From positions 1-64,000 of the forward strand of contig DATATV010000101.1 of assembly GCA_036268615.1 (NCBI GenBank): DNA of 64,000 bases, given 5' to 3'. The stretch comes from DATATV01 sp036268615 (GTDB lineage Bacteria; Actinomycetota; Actinomycetes; Mycobacteriales; Pseudonocardiaceae). A program made the translations under genes and the position numbers. A model generated the notes under the pieces. The model was not told the origin of the DNA. It did not search any database and was given only the letters and a program-made list of their open reading frames with translations. This document shows, one piece after another, positions 36,383 through 44,563 of this stretch (the stretch's first letter is position 1; the number at the start of each line of letters is the position of its first letter).

Positions 36383-37680
36383 GCCATCTCCTCGGGTTCG
36401 CTGGACTTCGTCGGATCGGCCGCATTCTGCTGCACGGCCCCGACATCAGGGCTGTCCTCGTCGTCGTCGAACAGCGACCAGCCCGGTTCGGGCGCGGGCT
36501 CGGGCGGTGGGTTCTCCCGGGCCGGCCGCTCGTCCGGTTCGGGCTGCCAGCGGTGCGCGGCGGGGGAGAGCAGCCAGCCCTCCTCGGCGCCGTGGCGGGC
36601 CAGGCCGGTCGCGGTGAGCAGGTCGAGCACCGACCTGGCCAGCTCGTCGAGGTCATCGGCGGCCTGCCGGGACCACGCGGCCGGGTAGTCGCCGACCAGC
36701 CGCTCGCACGCCTCCCGGACCTGCGCCACGGTCACCGGCGTCCGGCCGTCCCGGCGCGGCTCGGTGTCCGCCGACTCGGTCCGGGAGTCGTGCTGGGCCA
36801 ACAGTTCGGGCAGCGTGAGCAAGGCGATCCGGCTGACCGTGCTCGCCCCCGGAAAGACCAGATCGGTCAGGTAGTCCTCGGGGTCGGTGATCACGATGCC
36901 CTCGGCCCTGGTCTCGGTGATCAGCCCGAAGCACCGGTCCAGCAGCGCGGACTCCCGCCGGGCCCGCCGGGCCAGCCACTCGGCCTGCTCGGCCGGCAGG
37001 TCCGCGTAGTGCACCACCGGGTCCTCGACCAGCTTGCGGCGGACCGCGTGCTCCACCCCGCGCGGACCGGGCCGGGCGGCCAGGTCGAGCAGTTCGGCCG
37101 CGCTGTTCGCCTCGGTCAGTGGGCCGGCCAGCAGTTGGCCGAGCAGGTCGGTGTCGATGGTGATCAGTGCCTCGCTGCTGGCCTCGGCGACCAGGCCGCC
37201 CACCGAGCCCTCGGTCTCGCTGATCACGCCGAGCGCGAGCAGGTGGCGCAGCGCCGCGGCGAGCGCGCGCCGGTCGGCCACGTCGTCGGTGGCCTCGATG
37301 CCCGCCTCCGCCCCGGCCGCGCGCACGTCGGCGACCAACCGGGACAGCAGTACCTGCCGGCCCACCCCGGTGAGCGCGGCAACGGTCAGCGCGAGATAGG
37401 CGTAGCCGCGCGGGGAGAGCCCCGGCTCGCCGCGGGTCAGGCCGGTGCCGGGCAGTGGTTTGTACAGCCGGGCGAACTGGCGCTGCACGACCAGTCGGTA
37501 GCCCAGTGTCTGGGTGAACAGGTCGGCCAGCGGCACCCGGTGCCGGTAGACCAGCGGCAGCAGGTCGCCGTCCTGGCCACCGGCCCGCAGCAGCGGCCTG
37601 CGCAGCAGCACCCGGGCGCAGCGCACCACGTTGGCCGCGTCGATCTCGGAGAGCCCCTCCAACGCGTCGGCCCGGCTCAT
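36379..37680 (-). CDS. jetB: Wadjet JetB-type subunit (TIGR02678, DUF2398)
   Basis: A 433-residue protein of TIGR02678. The N-terminal half has winged-helix-like character (VVRCARVLLRRPLL, LGYRLVVQRQFARLYK, ALTGVGRQVLLSRLVADV). It corresponds to JetB, the MukE/KITE-like subunit bridging kleisin and SMC heads. The C-terminal about 60 residues are a disordered acidic, proline-rich tail (EPDERPARENPPPEPAPEP, DDDEDSPD). ATG 37680 overlaps the jetA stop, and the stop overlaps the jetC start, so translation of all three is coupled. The open frame upstream of 37680 is a shadow of jetA. Confidence 0.9.
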   Translation of the reverse strand: MSRADALEGLSEIDAANVVRCARVLLRRPLLRAGGQDGDLLPLVYRHRVPLADLFTQTLGYRLVVQRQFARLYKPLPGTGLTRGEPGLSPRGYAYLALTVAALTGVGRQVLLSRLVADVRAAGAEAGIEATDDVADRRALAAALRHLLALGVISETEGSVGGLVAEASSEALITIDTDLLGQLLAGPLTEANSAAELLDLAARPGPRGVEHAVRRKLVEDPVVHYADLPAEQAEWLARRARRESALLDRCFGLITETRAEGIVITDPEDYLTDLVFPGASTVSRIALLTLPELLAQHDSRTESADTEPRRDGRTPVTVAQVREACERLVGDYPAAWSRQAADDLDELARSVLDLLTATGLARHGAEEGWLLSPAAHRWQPEPDERPARENPPPEPAPEPGWSLFDDDEDSPDVGAVQQNAADPTKSSEPEEMA

Positions 37681-39251
37681 ACCGACGGCTCCAGGGCCAG
37701 CGTCGTGTCGGCCAGCGTCAGCGTGCCGGCCGCACTGCGGATGCGGGTGGTCCGGCCGCGGGTCGGCGTGACGGTCAACCGCAGGCCACGCACCGGGTCG
37801 GCGGCCTGTCCCGGGTCGGACATCTGCTCGCGCTGCGCCATCGCCAGGGTGAGCAGCTCGCACAGCGCGCCGAGCGCGTCCGCGGACAGCGTCGCGGCCT
37901 CCAGGTCGGGCGCGGCCGAGGCGAGTTCGGCGGCGGCCGCGCGGCGCCGGTCGTCGGCCTGGCGGGCGCCGGCCAGCAGCGACTCCCGGCCGATCGGGTC
38001 GTCCATGATCCGCGACGGCCGGCCGCGCGCGCCCCGGTCGCCCCGGCTGCGCACGCTGACCGAGACCTCCAACACCGGACCGTCCCGCCACGGGGTGCGT
38101 TCGTCGTCGCCGTCGTGTTCCGGCGAGGGCAGCAGGTTGCGCGCGGAGAACAGGCCGAACGCGGCCGCGTACAGGTCGTGCGCCTGGCGTTGCGGCGCGT
38201 CCTCGAACCAGCGGGCCAGCTTGAGCAACTCGGCCCGCCGGCTGGGCAGCAGGCCACCGCCCGCGGTCGCCCGCTTGACCGTGGCCAGCAGCGCGCCGAT
38301 GGCCCGTGCGGTGGCGTCCCGCAGCGCGGTCACCTGGCTGGGGCTGCCGGGGCGGTCGACGAACCAGTCGGTCAGCTCGGACCAGTCGGCGGTGGTCCGG
38401 CCGCGGGCGCGTTCCACCGCGGTGCCGAGCTGGTCGTTGGGCCCGAACAGCGCCAGCATCTCGGTCCGCCGGCCGGCCAGCCCGGCCAGGGTCGCGGCGA
38501 TCGCCGGGGTGTAGCGCAGCACGTCCTCGACGACGAGCTGGATGTACTCGACGAGCAGGTCGCGGAAGCCGGCGATCTCCTCCGGGTCGAGGTGGTTGCG
38601 GGTGAGCACCTGGCCGAGATAGGCGTAGAAGTCGCGCACGGTCGCGGCGAGTTCGGCGTGCTGGAGGAACAGTGTGGTGACCTGCTCGGCCAGGATCTCC
38701 CGGCTGCGCCGCGCGCCCAGCGACCCCGGGTCGTCCCGAGCGGTGGACAGCGCCTGGTCCAGGGTGCCGCGCAGGGCGCCGAGCCCGCGTTCGATCGCCG
38801 GCAGCAGCTCGCGGGACACCTCGCGGGCGCCCTCGGGCACCCGCAGCAGCTCGTCGGCGTCCCGCTGCACCCGCACGGCCAACTTGCTGACCTGGTAACG
38901 CATGCTGCCCTGCTGGAACTCCGCGATGCTGGCCGCGACCGTCTCCCGCCGGCCGAGCACCAGGTTGCCCCAGTCGACCAGCTGCCGCAGCCGGGGCAGC
39001 ACCACCTCGATCTGCGACTCGCCGGGGTCGACCCGGCCCTCCCGCTCGGCGGTGGCCAGCGCGACCGCCACCTCCCCGGCGGACAGGTCGGCCAGCAGGG
39101 TCGAGGTGAACAGTCGCATGATCGCCAGATAGGTCCGGTGGTTGCGGCCCGGCTGCAAGTAGGCGAAGAGCAGCAGCCTGCGCTCCGGCCCCCCGGCGTC
39201 CCGCTCCGCCTGCGCGGTTGTCTCCTGCAGCGACTCCACGAGCGGCCACAT
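37677..39251 (-). CDS. jetA: Wadjet JetA-type subunit (TIGR02677, DUF2397)
   Basis: A 524-residue protein of TIGR02677. Family segments are LLFAYLQPGRNHRTYLAIMRLF near the N-terminus, the hallmark LVDWGNL, and helical kleisin-like regions through the middle. JetA is the kleisin-like subunit (MukF counterpart) of Wadjet condensin-type complexes. ATG 39251 (MWPLVESLQ) is the likely start; upstream in-frame codons up to 39308 add nothing recognisable. The gene is first in the operon and divergent from cobD across 81 bp. Base composition is like its neighbours, so recent transfer is not evident. Confidence 0.9.
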   Translation of the reverse strand: MWPLVESLQETTAQAERDAGGPERRLLLFAYLQPGRNHRTYLAIMRLFTSTLLADLSAGEVAVALATAEREGRVDPGESQIEVVLPRLRQLVDWGNLVLGRRETVAASIAEFQQGSMRYQVSKLAVRVQRDADELLRVPEGAREVSRELLPAIERGLGALRGTLDQALSTARDDPGSLGARRSREILAEQVTTLFLQHAELAATVRDFYAYLGQVLTRNHLDPEEIAGFRDLLVEYIQLVVEDVLRYTPAIAATLAGLAGRRTEMLALFGPNDQLGTAVERARGRTTADWSELTDWFVDRPGSPSQVTALRDATARAIGALLATVKRATAGGGLLPSRRAELLKLARWFEDAPQRQAHDLYAAAFGLFSARNLLPSPEHDGDDERTPWRDGPVLEVSVSVRSRGDRGARGRPSRIMDDPIGRESLLAGARQADDRRRAAAAELASAAPDLEAATLSADALGALCELLTLAMAQREQMSDPGQAADPVRGLRLTVTPTRGRTTRIRSAAGTLTLADTTLALEPSV

Positions 39252-39332
39252 TACGGCCCCGACCCGGGCCACTATCGAGCTGCCGGTACGGTGCGCGGTT
39301 ATCGGCACTGGTCAACCGAGGGGGACTGCGGG

Positions 39333-40283
39333 GTGGCTGCGGGGCGCGCGCTCGGACTGCTGTTGGGGATCGCGGCGGACGGCATGTTCGGCGATCCCCG
39401 GCGAGGCCACCCGGTGGCCGCGTTCGGCACCGCCGCCAAGGCCGTCGAGCGCGCGATCTACCGGGACGCGAAGGTGCCCGGCGCGGTGCACGCGGTCCTG
39501 CTGAGCGGAACGACCGTCGCCGCCGGGGTGCTGATCGAACGGGTCGGCCGGCGCAGCCCGGCGACCCAGCTGCTGAGCACCGCCGCGGCCACCTGGATCG
39601 TCCTGGGCGGCGCCTCACTCGCCCGCGAGGGCACCGCGATCAGCCGCGAACTGGACGCCGGGGACATCGACGCGGCCCGCCGCAGGCTGCCCAGCCTGTG
39701 CGGCCGTGACCCGGAGTTGCTCGACCAGGCCGGACTGTCCCGCGCGGCGGTGGAGTCGGTCGCCGAGAACACCTCCGACGCGGTGGTCGCGCCGTTGCTG
39801 TGGGGTGCGGTCGCCGGCGTGCCGGGACTGCTCGGCTACCGCGCGATCAACACGCTGGACGCGATGATCGGCTACCGCTCGCCCCGCTACCTGCGCTTCG
39901 GCTGGGCCGCCGCGCGCCTGGACGACCTGGCCAACCTGGTGCCGGCCCGGGTGACCGCGCTGCTCACCGCGCTGTGCGCGCCGGTGGTCGGCGGCTCGGC
40001 CGGCGGCGCGTACCGGACCTGGCGCCGGGACGCGCGGGCGCACCCCAGCCCGAACGCCGGCCAGGTCGAGGCGGCCTTCGCCGGGGCGTTGGAGATCCGG
40101 CTGGGCGGGCGCACCCGCTACCGGCACGGCGTCGAGGAGCGGCCGGTGCTCGGCGGCGGGCGCAATCCCGACGCCGGCCACGTGACCCGCGCGGTCGAGC
40201 TGTCCCGGCTGGTCGGCGGGGCCGCCGGCGTGCTCGCCGCGGTGTTGGCCGCGTTCGCCCGCCGGCGGCGGCGGCACCGCTGA
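39333..40283 (+). CDS. cobD: Adenosylcobinamide-phosphate synthase CobD/CbiB
   Basis: A 316-residue integral membrane enzyme of late cobalamin synthesis. It attaches the aminopropanol(-phosphate) arm to adenosylcobyric acid. Family segments are the N-terminal GIAADGMFGDPRRGHPVAAFG, ESVAENTSDAVVAPLLWG, GYRAINTLDAMIGYRS and AHPSPNAGQVEAAFAGAL. GTG 39333 has a GAGGGGG site; the longer open frame before it is antisense shadow of jetA. A cobalamin riboswitch would not fit in the 81-bp upstream gap, and none is visible. Together with cobC at 42636 it marks a partial cobalamin cluster, as in the Rv2236c-Rv2231c region. Confidence 0.95.
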   Translation: MAAGRALGLLLGIAADGMFGDPRRGHPVAAFGTAAKAVERAIYRDAKVPGAVHAVLLSGTTVAAGVLIERVGRRSPATQLLSTAAATWIVLGGASLAREGTAISRELDAGDIDAARRRLPSLCGRDPELLDQAGLSRAAVESVAENTSDAVVAPLLWGAVAGVPGLLGYRAINTLDAMIGYRSPRYLRFGWAAARLDDLANLVPARVTALLTALCAPVVGGSAGGAYRTWRRDARAHPSPNAGQVEAAFAGALEIRLGGRTRYRHGVEERPVLGGGRNPDAGHVTRAVELSRLVGGAAGVLAAVLAAFARRRRRHR

Positions 40284-40301
40284 CCAGCATCGGCCCGAAC
40301 G

Positions 40302-40904
40302 TCAGACGGTCGTGACGACCTCGTCGTACTCCAGCCGCGGCAGCCGCTCGAACCACGCGTTCTCACCGGGCTTGCCGATGTTCACCACGACCAGGGTGCG
40401 GTGCCGGCCGTCCGGGAAGAACTCCTGGTCGACGCCGGCCGGGTCGAGCCCGGTCATCGGTCCGGCGGCCAGACCGGCGGCCCGCACGCCGAGGATGAAG
40501 TAGGCCACCTGCAGGGTGGCGTTGAGCCGGGCCGACGCCTCGCGGCCTTCTTCGTTGGCGTCGAACGCCTCGCGCATTCCCTGGCGGTGCGGGAACAGCC
40601 GGGGCAGCTCGTCGTGGAAGTCCACGTCGGCGGCGAGGATCGCGACCAGCGGGGCGGACGCGGTCTTGGGCCGGTTGCCCTCCGACATGTGCGGCAGCAG
40701 CCGCTCACGCGCCTCGGCCGAGCGGACCAGCACAACCCGCAGCGGCTGCTGGTTGGCCGAGGTGGGCGCGTACTTCACCAGGTCGTAGATGGCGCGGATC
40801 TGCTCGTCCTCGACCGGCTCCTGGGCGAACGAGTTCGCCGTCCTGGCCTCACGGAACAACAGATCCTGGGCGTGCTTGTCCAGTTCCAGCGTGTCGCTGC
40901 TCAT
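40302..40904 (-). CDS. Nitroreductase family protein, RutE-like (malonic semialdehyde reductase type)
   Basis: A 200-residue FMN-dependent nitroreductase-family protein. YAPTSANQQPLRVVLVR matches the FMN-binding GPTSAN segment of RutE, and SEGNRPKTASAPLVAI, QVAYFILGVRAAGLAAGPMTG and VVNIGKPGE follow in the same order as in E. coli RutE (from memory). RutE-like enzymes reduce malonic semialdehyde; many relatives act on nitro compounds or quinones. ATG 40904 is chosen for CAGGGAG upstream. No other rut genes are present, so a pyrimidine-degradation role is unsupported. A 12-bp AT-rich palindrome upstream suggests specific repression. Confidence 0.85.
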   Translation of the reverse strand: MSSDTLELDKHAQDLLFREARTANSFAQEPVEDEQIRAIYDLVKYAPTSANQQPLRVVLVRSAEARERLLPHMSEGNRPKTASAPLVAILAADVDFHDELPRLFPHRQGMREAFDANEEGREASARLNATLQVAYFILGVRAAGLAAGPMTGLDPAGVDQEFFPDGRHRTLVVVNIGKPGENAWFERLPRLEYDEVVTTV

Positions 40905-40957
40905 ATGTGCGTACTCCCTGGATCGGGCTTGACAGAAATACCTGCGCACAGGCAAGA

Positions 40958-40969
40958 ACTCAATTGAGT
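40958..40969. promoter_or_regulatory. Palindromic operator candidate upstream of nitroreductase
   Basis: ACTCAATTGAGT is a perfect 12-bp palindrome, 53 bp upstream of the nitroreductase start and within an AT-rich island. On the minus strand it overlaps a second TTGA-N4-TCAA arrangement (TTGAATACTCAA). Such sites are typical of MarR/OhrR or HxlR-like repressors. No such regulator gene is adjacent. Confidence 0.55.
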
Positions 40970-41021
40970 ATTCAACTATTTCGGCGAGCGTGGTGACTCA
41001 GCTCACGAACGACCAGCCGGC

Positions 41022-42011
41022 TCAGCGCCGGGCGAGCTCGTCGGACTGCTGCTCGGCGGCCACGTCGGGCGCCTCGGCGGTCACCGGCGCGGTGCCGGTG
41101 ACCTGCTCGGCCCGCTCCCGCGCCTCTTCCTCGGCGATCAGCTGCGCGACCACGTGCCGGCCCCGCACCTTACGCGGCTTGGCCACCCCGGCAACCGGCC
41201 GACCGCTCAGCGCGGCCTTCTCCGCCTCGCGTTCCGCCTTCTCCGCCCGCCGCTTGGCCCGGCCCTCCGGGGTCAGCGCGCCGCCCGGCTGGATCTCCCG
41301 CCAGGTGAAGTAGCCGAGGCCGAAGATGGCCATCACACCGAAGATGATCCACTGGAACGCGTAGGACAGGAACGGCCCGGAGTCCAGCTGGGGGATCGGC
41401 AGCACACCCAGCACACCCGGCTGGTTGCTGTCGGCCAGCGCGAAGTACGCGTGGTGGTCCAGTTTCAGGCCGGTCAGCTGGTCCACCACGGTGGTGTTGA
41501 TCGAGTAGACCTGCCGGTATCCGCCCTGGGTGAGCGGCGGCCGGAACGGGTTGGCCTCTTCCGGGTGCAGCCGGGTGGTGAGCGTCACCTGCCGGGTCGG
41601 CGCCTTGGCGTAGTCGGGCACCTGGCCGTTGTTCGGCGACACCCAGCCGCGGTCGACCAGCACGACCGAACCGCTGGCCAGCTGGAACGGGGTGAGGATC
41701 TCGTAGGCCGGCAGGTCGTTGACCTGGCGCAGCCGGGCCACCGTCTCGTCGGCCGGCAGGAAGTGGCCGGTCATGGTGACCTCGCGCCACTCGTCGGCCG
41801 CGCGCGGCACGGTGTTGCCCGGCAGCAGCTGGCCGATCGACTGCGGGCCGGTGCTCAGCGCATTGGTGATGTCGCCGTTCTGCGCCGACCGCTCCGCGTT
41901 CCGGCCGAACTGCCACGGCGACAGGATGTAGAAGCATGCCCCGGCAAAGATGACCACGGTGACGACCAGGGCGATCCACCCGGGCCGGAGCAGGAAACTC
42001 AACCGACGCAC
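41022..42011 (-). CDS. SURF1 family cytochrome oxidase assembly protein
   Basis: A 329-residue membrane protein with N-terminal (about 7-32, PGWIALVVTVVIFAGACFYIL) and C-terminal (about 235-255) transmembrane helices around an extracytoplasmic domain, the SURF1 topology. Conserved segments include VLVDRGWV and the WQF after the first helix. SURF1 assists haem a insertion into cytochrome c oxidase. A long charged cytoplasmic tail (RAKRRAEKAEREAEKA and beyond) is actinobacterial in style. GTG 42011 is chosen because the first helix begins just after it. It lies beside ptpA, as Rv2235 lies beside Rv2234 in M. tuberculosis. Confidence 0.92.
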   Translation of the reverse strand: MRRLSFLLRPGWIALVVTVVIFAGACFYILSPWQFGRNAERSAQNGDITNALSTGPQSIGQLLPGNTVPRAADEWREVTMTGHFLPADETVARLRQVNDLPAYEILTPFQLASGSVVLVDRGWVSPNNGQVPDYAKAPTRQVTLTTRLHPEEANPFRPPLTQGGYRQVYSINTTVVDQLTGLKLDHHAYFALADSNQPGVLGVLPIPQLDSGPFLSYAFQWIIFGVMAIFGLGYFTWREIQPGGALTPEGRAKRRAEKAEREAEKAALSGRPVAGVAKPRKVRGRHVVAQLIAEEEARERAEQVTGTAPVTAEAPDVAAEQQSDELARR

Positions 42012-42106
42012 GGTTCCACGGTAGGCGCTGCCTCCCGCACCGCGCCATCGGGGCCTCGATGACCTGCTGGATCTCCCCAAATCGGCAGAAATCCCGCACC
42101 GGGTTT

Positions 42107-42586
42107 TCAGGCCGCCAACCGCCCGCGGACCCAGGCCAGCAGCCGCGGTGTGGTGGCCAGTACGAGGTCCAGCACGTGTTGGTAGGCGGCGCGGTCCCCG
42201 CCGTAGGGATCGGGCACGTCCAGCACGTCCCCGGCGGTCGGATCGAACGAGCAGAACAGCCGCACCCGACCCGGCTCGGCCACCCGCTCGCGCAGCCACC
42301 GGTCATGGTTGGCCGCCATCGGCACGAGCAGATCCGCGGCCAACTGCGGCTCGCCGACCTGGACCGCGACATGCTCGGCCGGATAACCCCGCTCCGTCAG
42401 CAGTTCGGCCGCAAACCCGGCGATCGACTCGCCGACCTGGGCCGAGTCGGTGCCCGCGCTGCTCACCCGCAGCAGCCCGGCCAGCCCGGCCCGGCGCACC
42501 TGCTCGGCAAGGACCAACTCGGCCATCGGGGACCGGCAGGTGTTGCCCGAGCACACGAACACGAGCCGGAACGGGTTGTCAGCCAC
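42107..42586 (-). CDS. ptpA: Low-molecular-weight protein tyrosine phosphatase
   Basis: A 159-residue LMW-PTP. The P-loop CSGNTCRSP (C-x5-R) is at about residues 11-19, and the general-acid loop is DPYGGD near 125-130. VSSAGTDS and LLTERGYPAEHVA are conserved elements. It dephosphorylates protein tyrosines; in pathogenic mycobacteria the orthologue PtpA is secreted, which cannot be inferred here. GTG 42586 is the likely start; a longer open frame upstream runs antisense into cobC. It is divergent from cobC and upstream of the SURF1 gene, matching the conserved neighbourhood. Confidence 0.92.
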   Translation of the reverse strand: MADNPFRLVFVCSGNTCRSPMAELVLAEQVRRAGLAGLLRVSSAGTDSAQVGESIAGFAAELLTERGYPAEHVAVQVGEPQLAADLLVPMAANHDRWLRERVAEPGRVRLFCSFDPTAGDVLDVPDPYGGDRAAYQHVLDLVLATTPRLLAWVRGRLAA

Positions 42587-42635
42587 GGCGTCGAGTGTGC
42601 CGGAGCCGAATCGGACACGCCCTAGACTTCCCCTG

Positions 42636-43703
42636 ATGACCAGCGACCCGACCGAGCAGCGCGCGCTGCTGCGCCACCACGGCGACGTGGACGCCACCCC
42701 CGGCCTGGCCGACTTCGCGGTCAACGTCCGGTCCGACCGGCCGCCGGCCTGGCTGCGCGCCGAGCTGGCCGCGGCCGTCGACGACCTCGGCCGGTATCCC
42801 TCGGCCGACGCGGACGCGGCGGCCCGCAAGGCGGTCGCCGACCGGCACGGCCGGGCCCCCGACGAGGTGCTGGTGCTCGCCGGCGCCGCCGAGGGCTTCG
42901 CCCTGCTGCCGGCGTTGCGGCCGCGGCTGGCCGCCCTGGTGCACCCCTCGTTCACCGAGCCCGAGGTCGCGCTGACCGACGCGGGCGTGCCGGTGCACCG
43001 GGTCGTGCTGCGCGCCGAGGACGGCTACGCCCTGCGCCCCGACCTCGTCCCGGCCGCCGCCGACCTCGTGGTCCTGGGCAACCCGACCAACCCCACCTCG
43101 GTGCTGCACCCGGCGGCCACCATCCGCGCCCTGGCCCGACCCGGCCGGGTGGTGGTCATCGACGAGGCGTTCGCCGACGGCGTACCCGGCGAACCCGAGG
43201 CGCTGGCCGGCGACGCGGCCACCGAGGGCCTGCTCGTGCTGCGCAGCCTGACCAAGACCTGGGCACTGGCCGGCCTGCGCGCCGGCTACGCGCTCGGCGC
43301 GCCCGAACTGCTCGACCGGCTGGGCCGGCACCGTCCACAGTGGCCGGTGAGCAGCCTGGTGCTGACCGCGGTGCGGGCCTGCCTCACCCCGACCGCGGTC
43401 GCCGAGGCCGAACGCGGTGCGGTCGAACTGGCCGCGCAGCGGGAGATCCTGGCCGACGCGCTCGCCGCACTGCCCGGCGTCACGGTGCACCGCCCCGCGC
43501 ACGCCCCCTTCCTGCTGTTGCGGGTGCCCGACGGTCCGATGGTCCGCGCCGGCCTGCGCCGACGGGGTGTGGTGGTGCGGCGCGGCGACACCTTCCCCGG
43601 GCTGACCGCCGACCACCTCCGGGTCGCCGTCCGCGCGCCGCGGCGGTGCGCGGTGCTGCTGGACGCGTTGCGCGCGGTGCTGACCGAGGAGGTGGCCGGG
43701 TGA
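42636..43703 (+). CDS. cobC: CobC-like PLP aminotransferase (threonine-phosphate decarboxylase/histidinol-phosphate aminotransferase family)
   Basis: A 355-residue fold-type I aminotransferase. NPTNPTS is the cofactor-binding loop, VVIDEAF holds the PLP-contacting Asp, SLTKTWALAGLRAGY carries the Schiff-base Lys, and a Rossmann-like C-terminal arm ends in HLRVAVRAP. Rv2231c, annotated CobC, is in the same place in M. tuberculosis, and cobD is nearby, which favours a role making the aminopropanol linker of cobalamin. A histidinol-phosphate-type aminotransferase activity cannot be ruled out. The stop overlaps the next GTG. Confidence 0.88.
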   Translation: MTSDPTEQRALLRHHGDVDATPGLADFAVNVRSDRPPAWLRAELAAAVDDLGRYPSADADAAARKAVADRHGRAPDEVLVLAGAAEGFALLPALRPRLAALVHPSFTEPEVALTDAGVPVHRVVLRAEDGYALRPDLVPAAADLVVLGNPTNPTSVLHPAATIRALARPGRVVVIDEAFADGVPGEPEALAGDAATEGLLVLRSLTKTWALAGLRAGYALGAPELLDRLGRHRPQWPVSSLVLTAVRACLTPTAVAEAERGAVELAAQREILADALAALPGVTVHRPAHAPFLLLRVPDGPMVRAGLRRRGVVVRRGDTFPGLTADHLRVAVRAPRRCAVLLDALRAVLTEEVAG

Positions 43704-44563
43704 CCACGCTCGGCGAACTCGTCACCGCGCTGGAGTCCGCGTATCCGCCCGCGCTGGCCGAGTCCTGGGACGCGGTCGGCCTGGTCTGCGGCGACCCGGA
43801 GCAGACCGTGCGCCGGGTGCTCGTCTGCGTCGACCCGATCGAGTCCACAGTGGACGAAGCGCTTGGGTACGGCGCCGAACTGGTGCTCGCGCACCACCCG
43901 CTGCTGCTGCGCGGGGTGCACGGGGTGCCGGCGAACACACCCAAGGGCGCGCTGGTGCACCGGCTGATCCGGGCCGGCAGCGCGCTGTACTGCGCGCACA
44001 CCAATGCCGACAGCGCCGACCCCGGCGTGTCCGACGCGCTGGCCGGTGCGCTCGGCCTGACCGGCCTGCGCCCGCTGGAGCCCAACCCCGACGGCCGGAC
44101 CGGCATCGGCCGGATCGGCGAGCTGTCCTCGGCCGAGCCGCTGGGCCGGTTCGTCGACCGGGTCGCCGCGGCCCTGCCGGTCACCGCCGGCGGCGTGCGC
44201 GCGGACGGCGACCCGGACCGTCCGATTCGGACGGTCGCGGTCTGCGGCGGTGCCGGCGACACCTACCTGGACCACGCGCTGGCGGCCGGCGTCGACGCCT
44301 ACGTCACCGCGGACCTGCGGCACCACCCGGCCGGCGAGCACGCCGCCCGGCCGGGCGCACCCGCGCTGGTGGACGTGGCCCACTGGGCGAGCGAGTGGCC
44401 GTGGTGCGCGCAGGCAGCCGCTGTCCTGCGGGCCGCGACCGACGGTACGGTCGACATCCTCGTCTCCACCCGGCGGACCGATCCCTGGACGATCCGGTCG
44501 GGCGGAACCCACATCCACAGCGAGTCGGGCAGCGACCAGGCAAACCGGAGGACACCAGAGTGA
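43700..44563 (+). CDS. NIF3-family dinuclear metal-centre protein (YbgI-like)
   Basis: A 287-residue NIF3/YbgI family protein. Metal-ligand positions are visible as AHHPLLLRG (about residue 75), YCAHTNAD (about 108) and DVAHWASE (about 232-239), so the di-metal site is complete. It has been annotated as a GTP cyclohydrolase-like protein, but a defined reaction is not established. It is translationally coupled to cobC upstream and to the zinc-ribbon gene downstream by GTGA overlaps, in the same order as Rv2231c-Rv2230c-Rv2229c. Confidence 0.92.
   Translation: MTTLGELVTALESAYPPALAESWDAVGLVCGDPEQTVRRVLVCVDPIESTVDEALGYGAELVLAHHPLLLRGVHGVPANTPKGALVHRLIRAGSALYCAHTNADSADPGVSDALAGALGLTGLRPLEPNPDGRTGIGRIGELSSAEPLGRFVDRVAAALPVTAGGVRADGDPDRPIRTVAVCGGAGDTYLDHALAAGVDAYVTADLRHHPAGEHAARPGAPALVDVAHWASEWPWCAQAAAVLRAATDGTVDILVSTRRTDPWTIRSGGTHIHSESGSDQANRRTPE

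Noticed and set aside
39252..39332. Cobalamin riboswitch upstream of cobD
   Set aside because: The gap is only 81 bp and contains no B12-box-like sequence.
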